Shown here piece after piece: positions 1 to 10,711 of a stretch of 64,000 bases of DNA. The notes beneath the pieces were generated by a model. It saw only the letters and a program-made list of their open reading frames with translations. It was not told the origin of the DNA and made no database searches. Position 1 is the first letter of the stretch. Every line of letters starts with the position of its first letter. The position numbers were made by a program, and so were the translations under genes. The stretch comes from Chlorophyllum brunneum. Lineage: Eukaryota; Basidiomycota; Agaricomycetes; Agaricales; Agaricaceae. Location of the stretch: positions 1,674,001 through 1,738,000 of the forward strand of contig OY756145.1 in the NCBI GenBank assembly GCA_963576785.1. The letters run 5' to 3'.

Positions 1-109
1 CTAGAAGTCATCTGTACGGGTCTTAAAGGTAACAATTTGGATAGGAAAGAGAGCAAGTGACTCATCTTCCTTCTCCTTCTCACCAACCTCCCAGCCAATC
101 GAGCCACCC

Positions 110-2426
110 ATGGAGAAGGTCACAAAGTCGAGCGAAGGCTCTCACAATGACATCACAATCGAAACCCCCGAGGTTAAGAAGGAGGGCTCGTCGCTCGAGG
201 AGATCGATCCTGTAGCGGAGAGAAAGTTAGTGCGTAAACTGGACCTGATTTTGCTCCCTATGTTTTGTTTGATCTGTGAGCCCATTCTTCTCCTTGAGAT
301 AAGATATTCGAAGCTAATGGTCTTCTACAGACTGCGTGAATTTTATCGATAGGTGTGTTTCTAATTTAAGGGTTGCATTCGCCCAGGCTGAGCCCCTTCT
401 TGCTGTGCAGAACAGCTATTGGTATGTGAAGTTGAGGATTCTGTTGTCGTTCTTTGAGTATTTGCTTCTAGGAAACGCTATTATTGCAGGCATGTCCACC
501 CCTCATCTTCTATCATTCAAAGTGCAAAACCCGCGGGCTTAGGTCTCGAGGAAGATTTGGGCATGCAAGGGTTTGACCTTAATATCGCCCTGACTGTGTT
601 CTACATCTTTGTGCGTCACCTTCCGTGATGTCTCGGCATCGCTTCTGAACAACTCCACAGTTCACTCTTGTTGAAGTGCCGTCAAATCTTGCCCTCAAAC
701 GGGTCGGCTCCATCTGGGTCGCGTATTTGGTCATTGGATTTGGGGTGGTGGCGTTGGGATCGGCTTTCATGAAGACCTATGGGCAAATGATAGTGACGAG
801 AGTATTTCTGGGAATCGCAGAAGGCGGAACGTTGGTATGTTTCGCTTAGGGTGGTGTGGCTTGGCAATATTGATAGAAATTAATAGGCGGGACTGGTGTA
901 CACCCTGGCTCGGGTAAGTTGGTTCCGTAACACTATGAAGGAGATTGGCCAAACGTTTGCGCGTGGTACATTGGATAATTATAGTTCTATCGTCGCCATG
1001 AGCTCGTACTGCGCATGGGCTTTTTCTTCGGACTCGCTCCGAGTCTTGCGGGTTCCTGTGAGGATTAAGTGCTCCTTACTTTGCCACAGTGCTTACTCAA
1101 TCCGGCACCCAGTCGGAGGCCTGCTTGCTTCAGGGCTTCTGACACTGGATGATTTTGGCCAGGTCAAGCGTTGGAGGAAGGTGAGACACAAAATCGGTGT
1201 CATCGACTCATTGACCGTTTTTTTTGCAGATATTCTTTGTTGAGGGTAAGGCGAGATAATCTTCGCGCTGGAACGGCAAACACTGAACCTCTTGCGTTCC
1301 TTTAACAGGTATCATCAGTATTGGGATCGGCCTTTGCTTATTAGTTGTTATGCCGGAAGACCCGCGTAAGACAAGAATGTTGAACGAGACTGAGCGAGCC
1401 CTAGCCATCGCGAGGATCAATGCGGATGCAGCGGTCAAGGTTGATGGAGCCAAAGAAAGGGCGACTTGGAAACTCATCCTGCGCTCCTTCAATATCTGGG
1501 TATGGGATTTTACGTCTTTCTTCCGTCGCTTATCGGGTTGACTGGCTTCAGACCTGGGTTTGTGCCATGGGTTACCTCTTCGTAAATATCTCTTTCCAGG
1601 GGTTAAGTCTATTCTTGCCGACGGTAATCCACTCTTGTGAGCATTTCTGTAGAAACACTATCTGGCACTCGAATTGACTCAGATCCGACGCTCAGTGGGT
1701 AATTTTTGTACGTCGGCGTTCGGACTACCCGGCGTATCATGTAGCTGAACATGCCATCGATAGCGGTTGTTCAAACCCAACTACGGACAGTTCCTTGCTA
1801 CCTTGTGGGTGCCGTCTGGTCAATTTCCAACTGCTTCATGAGTTGGTACTGGAATAGCCGTGGTATCGCAATTATCATGTGTATGCTTTTCCAAACTCTG
1901 GGATATGCTATGGCCATCGCCACAGAGAATCCCCATGCACGTTATGCCGCTTGTTTCTTCTCTATAATTGGCGGAACATCCTCTGGCCCACTGGTAGTCT
2001 CCTATCCTCACCTCGAAGCGTTGATAACCAATGGCTGCTTAGTTCCTCACCTGGGGTGCAGACAACGCAGCACCTGATACTATGCGTGCGGTCGTAACTG
2101 CTGCTATTCCCGGAATTGGTGCAATAGGTTCAATCATCGCGTACGTTTTTTCGACCCTGATTTTCGTCCAACAGTGGTAATCTTTTCGGACCTTTAGTGT
2201 CTGGACGTACTTACCGAACGATGCACCTAACTACCACAAAGGAAATACTCTCAATCTTGCTGCTGCGATCGCTGTCATTGTATTCATATCCCTTGGTATG
2301 CTTTACCTGCGTCACGAAAACAGGAAGCGGGATCGTGGCGGAAGAGACTATCGGCTAGAAGGAAAAGCTGAGGAGGAGATCAGAGACCTGGGTTATAGAC
2401 ACCCCAACTTTCGTTACCAATTGTAA
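110..2426 (+). CDS. MFS transporter, allantoate permease (Dal5/TNA1-like) family
   Basis: A plasma-membrane proton-coupled symporter of the anion:cation symporter branch of the major facilitator superfamily, probably importing a small organic acid, vitamin or ureide. The exact substrate cannot be read from sequence. The N-terminus is cytosolic and acidic and leads into RKLDLILLPMFCLI, then FIDRNSIGNA after two introns, the family's first-helix signature. Later exons give GLEEDLGM, VEVPSNLALKRVG-like, TRVFLGIAEGG, LRMGFFFGLAPS, GGLLASG, IFFVEG and VMPEDPRKTR, in the usual order. The cytosolic tail ends in HPNFRYQL. About ten short introns restore one reading frame of about 500 residues, which matches the family. 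The junctions between 1620 and 1790 are unclear to me and could hide a small frameshift. The stretch at about 62-88 just upstream is pyrimidine-rich, as in many fungal promoters. Confidence 0.88.
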
Positions 2427-2542
2427 ATTCCAGTTCTAGGACTCGTGTCGTGAGCATTGTGCAGGATCAATATGCGTTATTGCCATCAGACGGCATCCTG
2501 AAATGGATGCCAACTGTTTACCACGGTGCTACATATCTTGAG

Positions 2543-3643
2543 ATGCTGAGGACCACACCCATTCTCCGCCTCCGCCTCCCTCCTGCTTCCCTGCCCCGTA
2601 TCTGCACTTCGCTTCCTCGCACATGCTCGTCTAATACCTATGCATTTCGTACGAATGCAACCATACGGCCACTTGCACCCCTGTCTTCTCGCACCCTCTC
2701 AACGTCATCGCGGCGATGCATGTCTGAAGACGAAACCTCCTCAAAATCTCTCCGAAAACCGTCAATTCGCGAAAATATCTACACAATACCCAACTTATTA
2801 ACCTCGTCACGCATACTCGCATGCCCAATACTTGGCTGGTCGATTCTGGCCGACAACTACCACCTTGCGACTGGTCTCCTCATTTATGCTGGCTTAACTG
2901 ACTTGGTCCGTGTACCAACACACTTTCATTACCACCCATTATAATCTACGTCGTCACAGATTGATGGGTATTTGGCACGGAGATTCAAGATGAACTCGGT
3001 TCTGGGCACCATTCTGGATCCTGCAGCGGACAAGATCCTCATGACCACATTAACTGTCTCGCTGGCAGTCCAGAATTTATTGCCGAGTACGTTCCTGGAC
3101 GAGTCTAAACTCAGTTAATGCTCACTGGGTTTTGCAGCTCCCTTGGCTATTATCATTATTGGTCGGGATATACTATTGAGTCTGTCGGCGTTCTACATTC
3201 GTTTTACATCTTTACCACACCCGGTATGTTGCCTTTAATCCTTCAATCGCTTATCTTACTGATGGATGTCTTCCTTCAGAAGACCTTCAAGCGGTACTGG
3301 GACTTCTCAATACCCTCTGCTGAAGTCCATCCAACCTTTATCAGCAAGGTTCGTCGCTCCAACTGCCTTGCTCTCTATTTGCTAGTAACTCATCTATTCA
3401 AAGATCAACACCGCTTTACAGCTCGTCCTTATGGGCGTCACCACCATACATCCAATCTTGCCGTATGATCTGGAGATTGCGCTCCAGGGCTTACAGTACG
3501 TCAACCAGCTTCTGTACTGACATCGACTCACTTCGGTTGATAGATGGACCGTGGCAACAACTACCATCTGGAGCGGTCTCTCTTATGTTTTCTCTAAAAA
3601 CGCGGTTCGCGTGCTCTCAGAATGGCACAAGCCTGGGCCATGA
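2543..3643 (+). CDS. CRD1: Cardiolipin synthase (CDP-alcohol phosphatidyltransferase), mitochondrial
   Basis: Makes cardiolipin in the inner mitochondrial membrane by joining CDP-diacylglycerol to phosphatidylglycerol. The complete CDP-alcohol phosphatidyltransferase signature DX2DGX2ARX8GX3DX3D is formed across the first intron (exon 1 ends at 2905, exon 2 starts at 2960): DLIDGYLAR, then G and two further aspartates in GTILDPAAD. Before it comes IYTIPNLLTSSRI, the usual entry of eukaryotic cardiolipin synthases. The first 70 residues are rich in Arg, Ser and Thr with no acidic residue, as expected of a mitochondrial presequence. That favours the ATG at 2543 over an upstream in-frame codon at 2450. 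Later exons give hydrophobic helices (PLAIIIIGRDILLSLSAF) and a helix pair before the stop. Length is about 270 residues, near the fungal norm. Only about 116 bases separate it from the upstream transporter. Confidence 0.93.
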
Positions 3644-3818
3644 ACGTTGAGCCTGGACACCACACAACGAGATAGTAACCTGACACATTATTGAGACACG
3701 TATAGTAGATTAATTATACAACATGATACACGTCTTAACTTGACTGAAGGTACGGGGCAGAGCAAAATATTGACAACAAAACCTGGGTGCGAGGTATGAC
3801 GGAGTATGGGGACGAAGG

Positions 3819-6800
3819 TCATGAAGCAGCTGCACGACGACGGTGCATATCTCCAAGTGCTGCAACTACTTCTCGTTTGGATGTGCTATGTTCTCGCCAA
3901 GTGGTACTTGCTCGCCTATAACCGGTGAATTTCATTCCAACCCGCTACTCCAGGAAAAGCACTCACCAGGCTCTCGAGAGGAAGATAATCAGAAAACTGA
4001 CTGACTTGAACTTGTTAATTTTTCTAGGTTTTGAAGGTGGTATGGGATAGCCTATCCGAGCAATGGACACAAGTATCTTTCGCTCGCTTCACAAGTCTCA
4101 GCTTGAATCAAATAATAAGAGAGGGTGTACCAACCTTTGTTCAAATTGACCCAAGACAGTCAAAAGATACTCCTTCTGGTAGCCCAAGTGATCACGGAAC
4201 AGAGCTTCTCTCGTGAACTTGGCCTTGAGGTAGCGGATCTGAACCATCAAACCTTTGCACTCCCTGTTGTGTTGGAGTTTTAACGCCGACAGCTGACCCT
4301 CATCCCTATTCCTTTCGTCAACACCTGCCGTATTGGCCATCAGAAATTACGACTTACGCAGTGCATATATGATTGTTTATGTTCTCCCTGGTCTTTGCAG
4401 TCTGCTCCTTGTGCCAGGTGAGCTCCTCATTCGCCAATCTCAACTGTGTTTGTGTCTGCTTCTTCGCCTTTTCCAGCTTGGCGATTTCGACTTGATATCT
4501 GGTCGCTGCTTTCTCTTTTTCCGCTCGTAGGGCTTTCAAGTCACGACCGAAGGTTTCCGCGTCTCTCCTTACACGCCTGAGATCAGCCTCAACTGTGGCT
4601 ATTGTCTTAGCGACCCCATTCTTCTCGGCCATGACCTTCTCCTTCTCCTCTTCGACTTGATGGACCTTATCGTTTTGGGTCCGAAGCGCTCGCTTGAGGT
4701 CCTCAATTTCGAGCAGACGCACGTCAAGTTGATTGCGGCGTTGTTCATGGGAGTTGGAGGATGCTGCATACTGCTTCCTGAGCCGATCTGCGCGCTGTGA
4801 TTGAGCACCCGAGTTAGCACAGTTCTTGGTGAGACAGATGCCATGTGCTTACCCCTGAAGTTTCGGAATAACGTTGTTGAAGGCTCTTGAAGTCGTTGGA
4901 AAGGGAGCTTCGTTCTTGACGTAGGTTCTCGATCGTCCTCTGGTTCTCTGCAACCTTTTGCTCAAGCAATCTCGCCTTCTGTTCCACCGTGACGTTTTCC
5001 CTGAGTTCTTTCTCAAGGACGTTGTTCTCTTGCTTGAGCTTATGAAGGTGTTTCCTGACATCTTCCATATCCTACGAAAAATCAGCGGTGGAGAACAGTG
5101 TCAGTTGTCAACTTACGGATTCGGTCCTTTTTAGCTGGTTCAGTAACCCATCCTTGTCCCTTTGCATGCGGTGTTGCTGGGAATTTAAACTTCTCAAACG
5201 AGAACGCTCCGACTTGAGTTCTCCCTCGAGTTCTTGGATGGTCTTGCGAGCGTTTTCCAACTCCTATGGGTTGTCAACCGGAAGACTATGATCAAGATGC
5301 GTGTGCTTACATTCTCAACTGTCAACCTCTTCTTCTCACCCTTCCGTTCTGTTTCCGCCAAACGTCTAGCTTCTTCCTTGACTTGGGCATTTAGCCGGTT
5401 AGCCGCGTCCTGCAGGACAACGTTTTCGCTGACAAGCTGCATCTTTTCTTCCTTCCATTGAGCCCTCAGTTCTGCAAGTTCCTCGTTGACGGCTTGCATA
5501 TTCTGGCGAAGGGCTTCCGTTGTTCTGGAGGAAGGCGAGGGCTGGTCTGGCGTGTCGTGATCTCTTGAAGTGTCCAAGAAGCTAAAAGGCAGAGTAAATT
5601 ACAAATAGGCACGATAAGAGAGAAGTCTACCTTTCGTCCTCGTATAAAGTCTGATGAATATCGATCCTGGCTTTGCATTTGCGGCAGCGGATTCGCTCCA
5701 GTCGCTTACTCCTTCTTTCCTCGGTTCTCTGGAGCCTTGCGATTTCGTCTTCCAGTATAGCAATTTCGGCGCGTGCATCTTCGAGCTTTTGAGTGAGCCC
5801 AACAACCCCAAGGCCTGCATCCTCGAGTTTGTCGATCTTATCGTCAATGTTCTCGTTGGCACGGTCGAGCTCGCGCTGAAGTCGACTAATCTCCGCGACC
5901 AAGGGAGCAACAGAAGGGTCGTTCGTTGTGTTATTCAGCCATGAGAGCTAAGTCACGATATCAGCATAGAAAGTTGTTGACGGGCAGATACCTACGTCAC
6001 GCAGGGCCGGACCAGGGGTACGGGGAGCACGAATAGACATAGATAGGACATGTCGGTGGATAGGTGAAATGCCACTGGCGTTTATAACCTTGTGTGGCGT
6101 CGCCATCTCGTTCATCGTCATCCTCAACGCCTTATTTCTTTCCAGTAGCTCTTCTTTCTCCTTCTCTAGCATCTCGATTCTTGTGTCTTTTGCCTTCTCC
6201 ATCGCCCTGCGAGCAGGAGATTGCACCAGTAATGTCGTCAGACGGGCAATTTCTTTATGGGCACCATCTAATTCTATTTCGATAGCTTCAAGGTCCTCCT
6301 CAGTCGGACCGGCCGGGTCCATACTTTGAGAAACATTTCGGGAGACATTGACCATGGCCCTTTCTCTTTCGCGTTCGAGAACAGCAACTTCGGATTTTAG
6401 GTGAAGGAGGGCTTCACCATCCTCAATCATCTTCTTCTCAGCTTCCTCCAGGGCCTCTTCCATTTGGGCGTTGACCTCCTGTGTCTTGGCAGATTCATCT
6501 TCAAGCTGCGACATCCGCTGCTTGGTCTCTCTCTCATCGGCTTCGAGTTTCTTGATCATGTTCTCCTTTTCGGCAATTTCAGTCTCCAAAGCTTCCAACT
6601 GTCCAGCTGCAGCTTCAGTGTTCTCCTCGAGTTCCTCAATATATGTCTTCATCTCGCGAAGTTCGTCTTCTGAACCTTGAATGTGTTCTTCCAACTCCCG
6701 TACATGAGCACGTTCGGTCTCGAGCTGTTCGGTTATGGTGTTGACGTCCTTTTCTAAAGTGTTAATTAACTCCTGGTCTTTCTTATGCAGAGACTCGAGC

Positions 6801-9312
6801 TCGTCGATGTGTTTGTCAACCTCTGTCGCCTCCTTCTCCAGATCCTGAATGTGGACATTCGCGGTCCTTAACTCTACGGTCACTTGGGTCAACTTCTCAT
6901 TCGCCTCGTTCAACGCCCCCCCCAGATCCCTGCCACTCTCCAGAGATTGTTCAGCCTTCTCGGCGCGAACACTCACTAGATCCAATTCTGCATGCAGGAC
7001 TTCGACCTCACGACCGAGCTCTTTCAGCTTCTCCTCAGATTCCGCAGTGACCTCACGAGCCTTCTTTTCCGAAACTACGAGCTTTTTCTCCAGCTGACCC
7101 ACAAGGTCCGATACACCCGCTTCGACCTCTGCCATCCTCTCTTTCCATCTTTCCTTGTCCCGCTCACGCTCCCGCTTCTCATTGTCAAGCGCATTCTCAA
7201 CCTCCTCTTTTTCGGCCATGCATTTTGTGACCTCATCCTTGAACGATTCAATCATATCTTCCAGTCCCGCCTTCTCCTCCAACCAGACCTCCGCTGCCGG
7301 GTCCTCTACTACGTCATTCAAAACTGTTCCCCCACTGAGCCGACGATTCCCTGCACTACCCGCACTGAGTCGACGGTTTGGTTCTGATGTACCGGGTGAC
7401 GCATCGCGCTCTTGTTTCTCCTCCAGTGCTCTGAGGCGCTCCAGTAACGCCTCGTTCTCTTCTTGCAGCCTACTATTGAGAGTGTGCAAGTAATTATTGA
7501 GTTTCCCGGCATTGAATCTTCCAATGCCATGCCCAGTAGCACCTACACCAAAACCCATTGCAGGGTCGAAGGATGCATTGGCACGGGGGTGACTAGTAAG
7601 ATCCTGAGATGAAGTAGTGGAGACCATGGACATGCGGTCGTCATGTTCGTAGGCTGCTATTGATTCAGTATCAGAAGCAACGGGAGATGGGGCGTATGCC
7701 TGGGCCAGGGGATGTGACATCCGTCGCCTTGAGGCTATAGGGGGTCGAGGGGTGACACCGGCGAGAACAGTGCGTAAGCTGGTACCCCCAATGGGTGACG
7801 ATCCTTTGGATGGACCTGGGGTTGACTCAGCGATACTTTCCATACTAGGCGTGGCGAGAAAACGAGGATGGGGAGTCCCCATCTTTAGGCGTGGCCGGGC
7901 AGTTGAGTTGATGACAGACAACAGGAATGAGCGTCGACGGGTGTGGGGCGTCATGAGATCAACATCCTGTTGCTCGCCTGCTTCATTTTGATTCTGAGCA
8001 GGGGTGCTAGGAATTTCGTTGCCCGGGAGAGAATTCCGGTTGAAACGAGCCCGGGGACGAGGGAATGCAGGGGTCGGGGTGAAGGCCATAGATCCGGGAG
8101 AAGAAAACTGTCCCAGCCCATTCGATTTACTGGAATAAGGGGTAGGGACACCATCGGACGAAAAGGTTGGTTCGGCTTCTTCTGCAGACGGATCGGAGAG
8201 CCCTTTGTCGGGGCTTGCATTCTCTCCCTCAGTTATCTCTTCGTCCTGGACGAAAATTTGTGTCTGACCGGCTCGCACAGGCGAGGCATGGACATCCGTT
8301 GTGTCCATGGAACCAACGCTTGGTGCATTTCTCGCGTTTCGTTCTGAAATATCACTTGCATCTGATGAAGGTTCGTCTCTAACTGCAGGTGAGGCAGTTC
8401 TAGAACGAGGGAGTGGTACGCGGGCAGCCAAGAACGGAGATGCAGTATGGGATCTAGAAAGAGGGAATGAACGATTACTATGGGGTGTCGAATTCGTGGG
8501 GGAGGTCGTCTGCGAAGATATGGTATGTGTGAGGGAAGGTGTACGTGTTCGGTTTGTAGCTCGGCGGATGGCGACATTCTGAAACCTGTCAAACGGGGAA
8601 CGCTAGCAGGGAACCATTGGCAGTCAATAAGGTAACGTTTCTTCGAAGGTCCGAAACGCACCTTGGGTTCGGATTCCAAGCTAACGGAATAATCATAGTT
8701 TGTCTTTGGTGACCCGTCTTCCTCGAAGCCGTTAACAAAGGGTGCTGGTGAATTTGTGCGACTGACGGACTGTAATGCGTCTGTGATTGAAAGCTCCTCC
8801 CCTTCAATGGCCTCGTCATCGTCATTTGGCGGCGGCAAGTAAACACCAGGCACACTCGACTTGCTTTCCTCCTCCTCTTCCAAATCATGGCCAGAAATTT
8901 CATCCACGACGCCCGTTGCAACGTTAATGCGTGGAAGCGAAGATATCCTGCTAATGTTGAAACTATCGTGATGACTGCCCCGTGATCCAATACTGCGAGA
9001 CGCTGCAAATGACTTGCGAGAACCAATCGAATTTGCTAAACGAGCAGTAGTGTTGGCACTGGAAAATGGCCTGATTGTCGAAGTATACTGGGAGACTGCA
9101 GGAGTTGAGTGGCGTGAAGAAGAAACGCTGCGTAGATCGTCTTCCTCGTCAGTATTTTCATCGCTTTCTTGTGGTAAAACTCGGCTAGTCAACGGGTCAG
9201 CGTCGGCAGAGTCTTCGAATGCAGGCACAGAAGGCAGAGACGGCATATCTTGACCTTCCACAGCCTCTATACGCCGCCATATTCGAGACGGTGTTTCCAG
9301 CATTGCCGCCAT
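3819..9312 (-). CDS. Giant coiled-coil spindle-pole-body/MTOC protein with C-terminal PACT/MASC-like module
   Basis: Probably anchors gamma-tubulin complexes to the spindle pole body or another microtubule-organising centre. The start ATG at 9312 opens with MAAMLETPSRIWRRIE. About 400 Ser/Pro-rich, probably disordered residues follow. An intron at 8579-8661 joins exon 1 to the long exon (8578 to about 5948). Then come many hundred residues of almost unbroken heptad coiled coil (EEKAGLEDMIE, LEKKLVVSEKK, EDARAEIAILEDE, KQENNVLEKELRE and others) through several more exons. Near the end, about 4335-4120, QIRYLKAKFTREALFR, then GYQKEYLL. After further introns the last exons give KFKSVSFLIIFLSRA (about 4016-3965) and TWREHSTSKREVV before the stop at 3819. 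This pair of motifs resembles the terminal targeting module of pericentrin-type (Pcp1/Spc110) and Mto1/ApsB proteins. Total length is roughly 1,650 residues. NNYLHTLNSRLQEENEAL might be a weak CM1-like gamma-tubulin-binding motif. Whether it is the Pcp1 or the Mto1 orthologue cannot be settled by eye. Confidence 0.8.
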
Positions 9313-9584
9313 TTGTGATAAGTTGAACGTAGTTGACGCGCTCAACCCCTGAAACAATCAGAATCACGTGATCGCGATCACCCTTGAGTCTGACCCATAT
9401 TTTGGGTCCTGACCACATTCAACTGCTCGGAAATCAGGCAATCTGGGCGTTCATGGCACTATATATGAGAGCAGATCTGAAGTCACTCATCAGTCTATAC
9501 ATTCTCCACTGTTCTGAAAGCTTTTATGATAAGTTCAGAGTTGTAAAGATAGGGCTGATCCATGTCATTTCGTGTAGTTCTGCG

Positions 9585-10711
9585 CCACATACAGTAGATA
9601 GACTCTAGGCTTCCTCCAGCAATCAAACAACAAAACATCCTTCAGACTTGAGCTTAAGTTTGAAAAATTCTACCTTCTGCTATGAGCCATTCTACAACAT
9701 TGACTGTCTAGTCAACAAGATCCTTACTTCTTGCTCTCAATAAGCATCCCAGGAACAAAAATCACAACTCCAGCAGTCCCTTGAAGGTGTTATCCAGGCC
9801 TTCAAGCCCAGATATGGCTTTTTCTCCCTTTCTAAGTTAATTTACAACTCATTTTGAACAGAATACAATGTATCTTCATAAGGATACTAAAAAGAACCTC
9901 TTAACATAATAACCCAAAAGTATTTGAATAATATTCAGAAGATAAGAGATATGGTGATAAAATACAAGAATACACAAATATTGGGGTCATAATGGGTTTT
10001 GCACAATATTTGCATAAACAGTTATGATCTAAATCCAGATGTAGTATAGATAGGTAGATATGTATATAGTGTGAGAGTTTTCCATGTCCCTCTGAAAACC
10101 TGCACAGTACTGATCTTTTGATTACATGAAAACACTAGAAAGACTATGAAAATCATTGCCATAGAATGATTAGCCTAGCTTCTCTTATTGATTGTTCCTC
10201 CATTATACTCTCATGCAATCTTATTATCTCGAAGTTCATTCCACTATACAAGCCCCAATACAAAGAAAGTTACATATGTATCTCATCTTGTCTTGATTTA
10301 GGAATAGAATCAATTTAAATGACTATGTTACATATGGGTAATGTTTACACTATACCATATTAACTATCACAATATAGCAATAAACTTGGAAGTCAATAAA
10401 GAATGAAGATTTAGAGAAGTGGAAGCATATGTAAATGTTCATTGAAAACCATATAAGGGAAACTTGATCCTGAACTTTGGTCATTTGTATGATGTCATGT
10501 TACATGTACTTCCATAACATCAACATGCTCCTCTCGGATCTTGGGTTCTTGACTTTTCACCCTCAAGCAAAACTCTACATGCTAACTGTCATCAACATCC
10601 CCAGAACATGTCACTTATGGTCCTGTAATCACAGAACCTGACACAGACAGGAGGCTGAGCTAGAAACAAAAGCAAACCCCTGAAAACCAAGCATCTCTGC
10701 TCCGGATACCA
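9585..10711. repeat. CpG-depleted AT-rich island, probable decayed retrotransposon
   Basis: By eye there is a single CpG (10230) between 9585 and 10534, whereas flanking sequence has one every few tens of bases. The island is also visibly AT-rich and has no open frame of note on either strand. Loss of CpG to TpG/CpA is the footprint of long-term cytosine methylation of transposons in basidiomycetes. At its upper edge the minus strand reads TGGTATCCGGAGC (10711 to 10699), directly after a CA. This recalls the initiator-tRNA primer-binding site of Ty1/copia elements (TGGTATCAGAGC). If so, a 5' LTR would lie above 10712 and the island would be the internal region. No protease, integrase or reverse transcriptase is recognisable, so the element class is inference. 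Confidence 0.45.

Noticed and set aside
110..3643. Operon-like grouping of the transporter and CRD1
   Set aside because: Same strand and a gap of about 116 bases, but no functional link, and short intergenic gaps are common in this genome.
5948..8431. The 827-codon frame as a separate gene
   Set aside because: The reading frame stays open upstream of 8431 to a good splice acceptor at 8579, and downstream exons continue the coiled coil. It is one exon of the larger gene.
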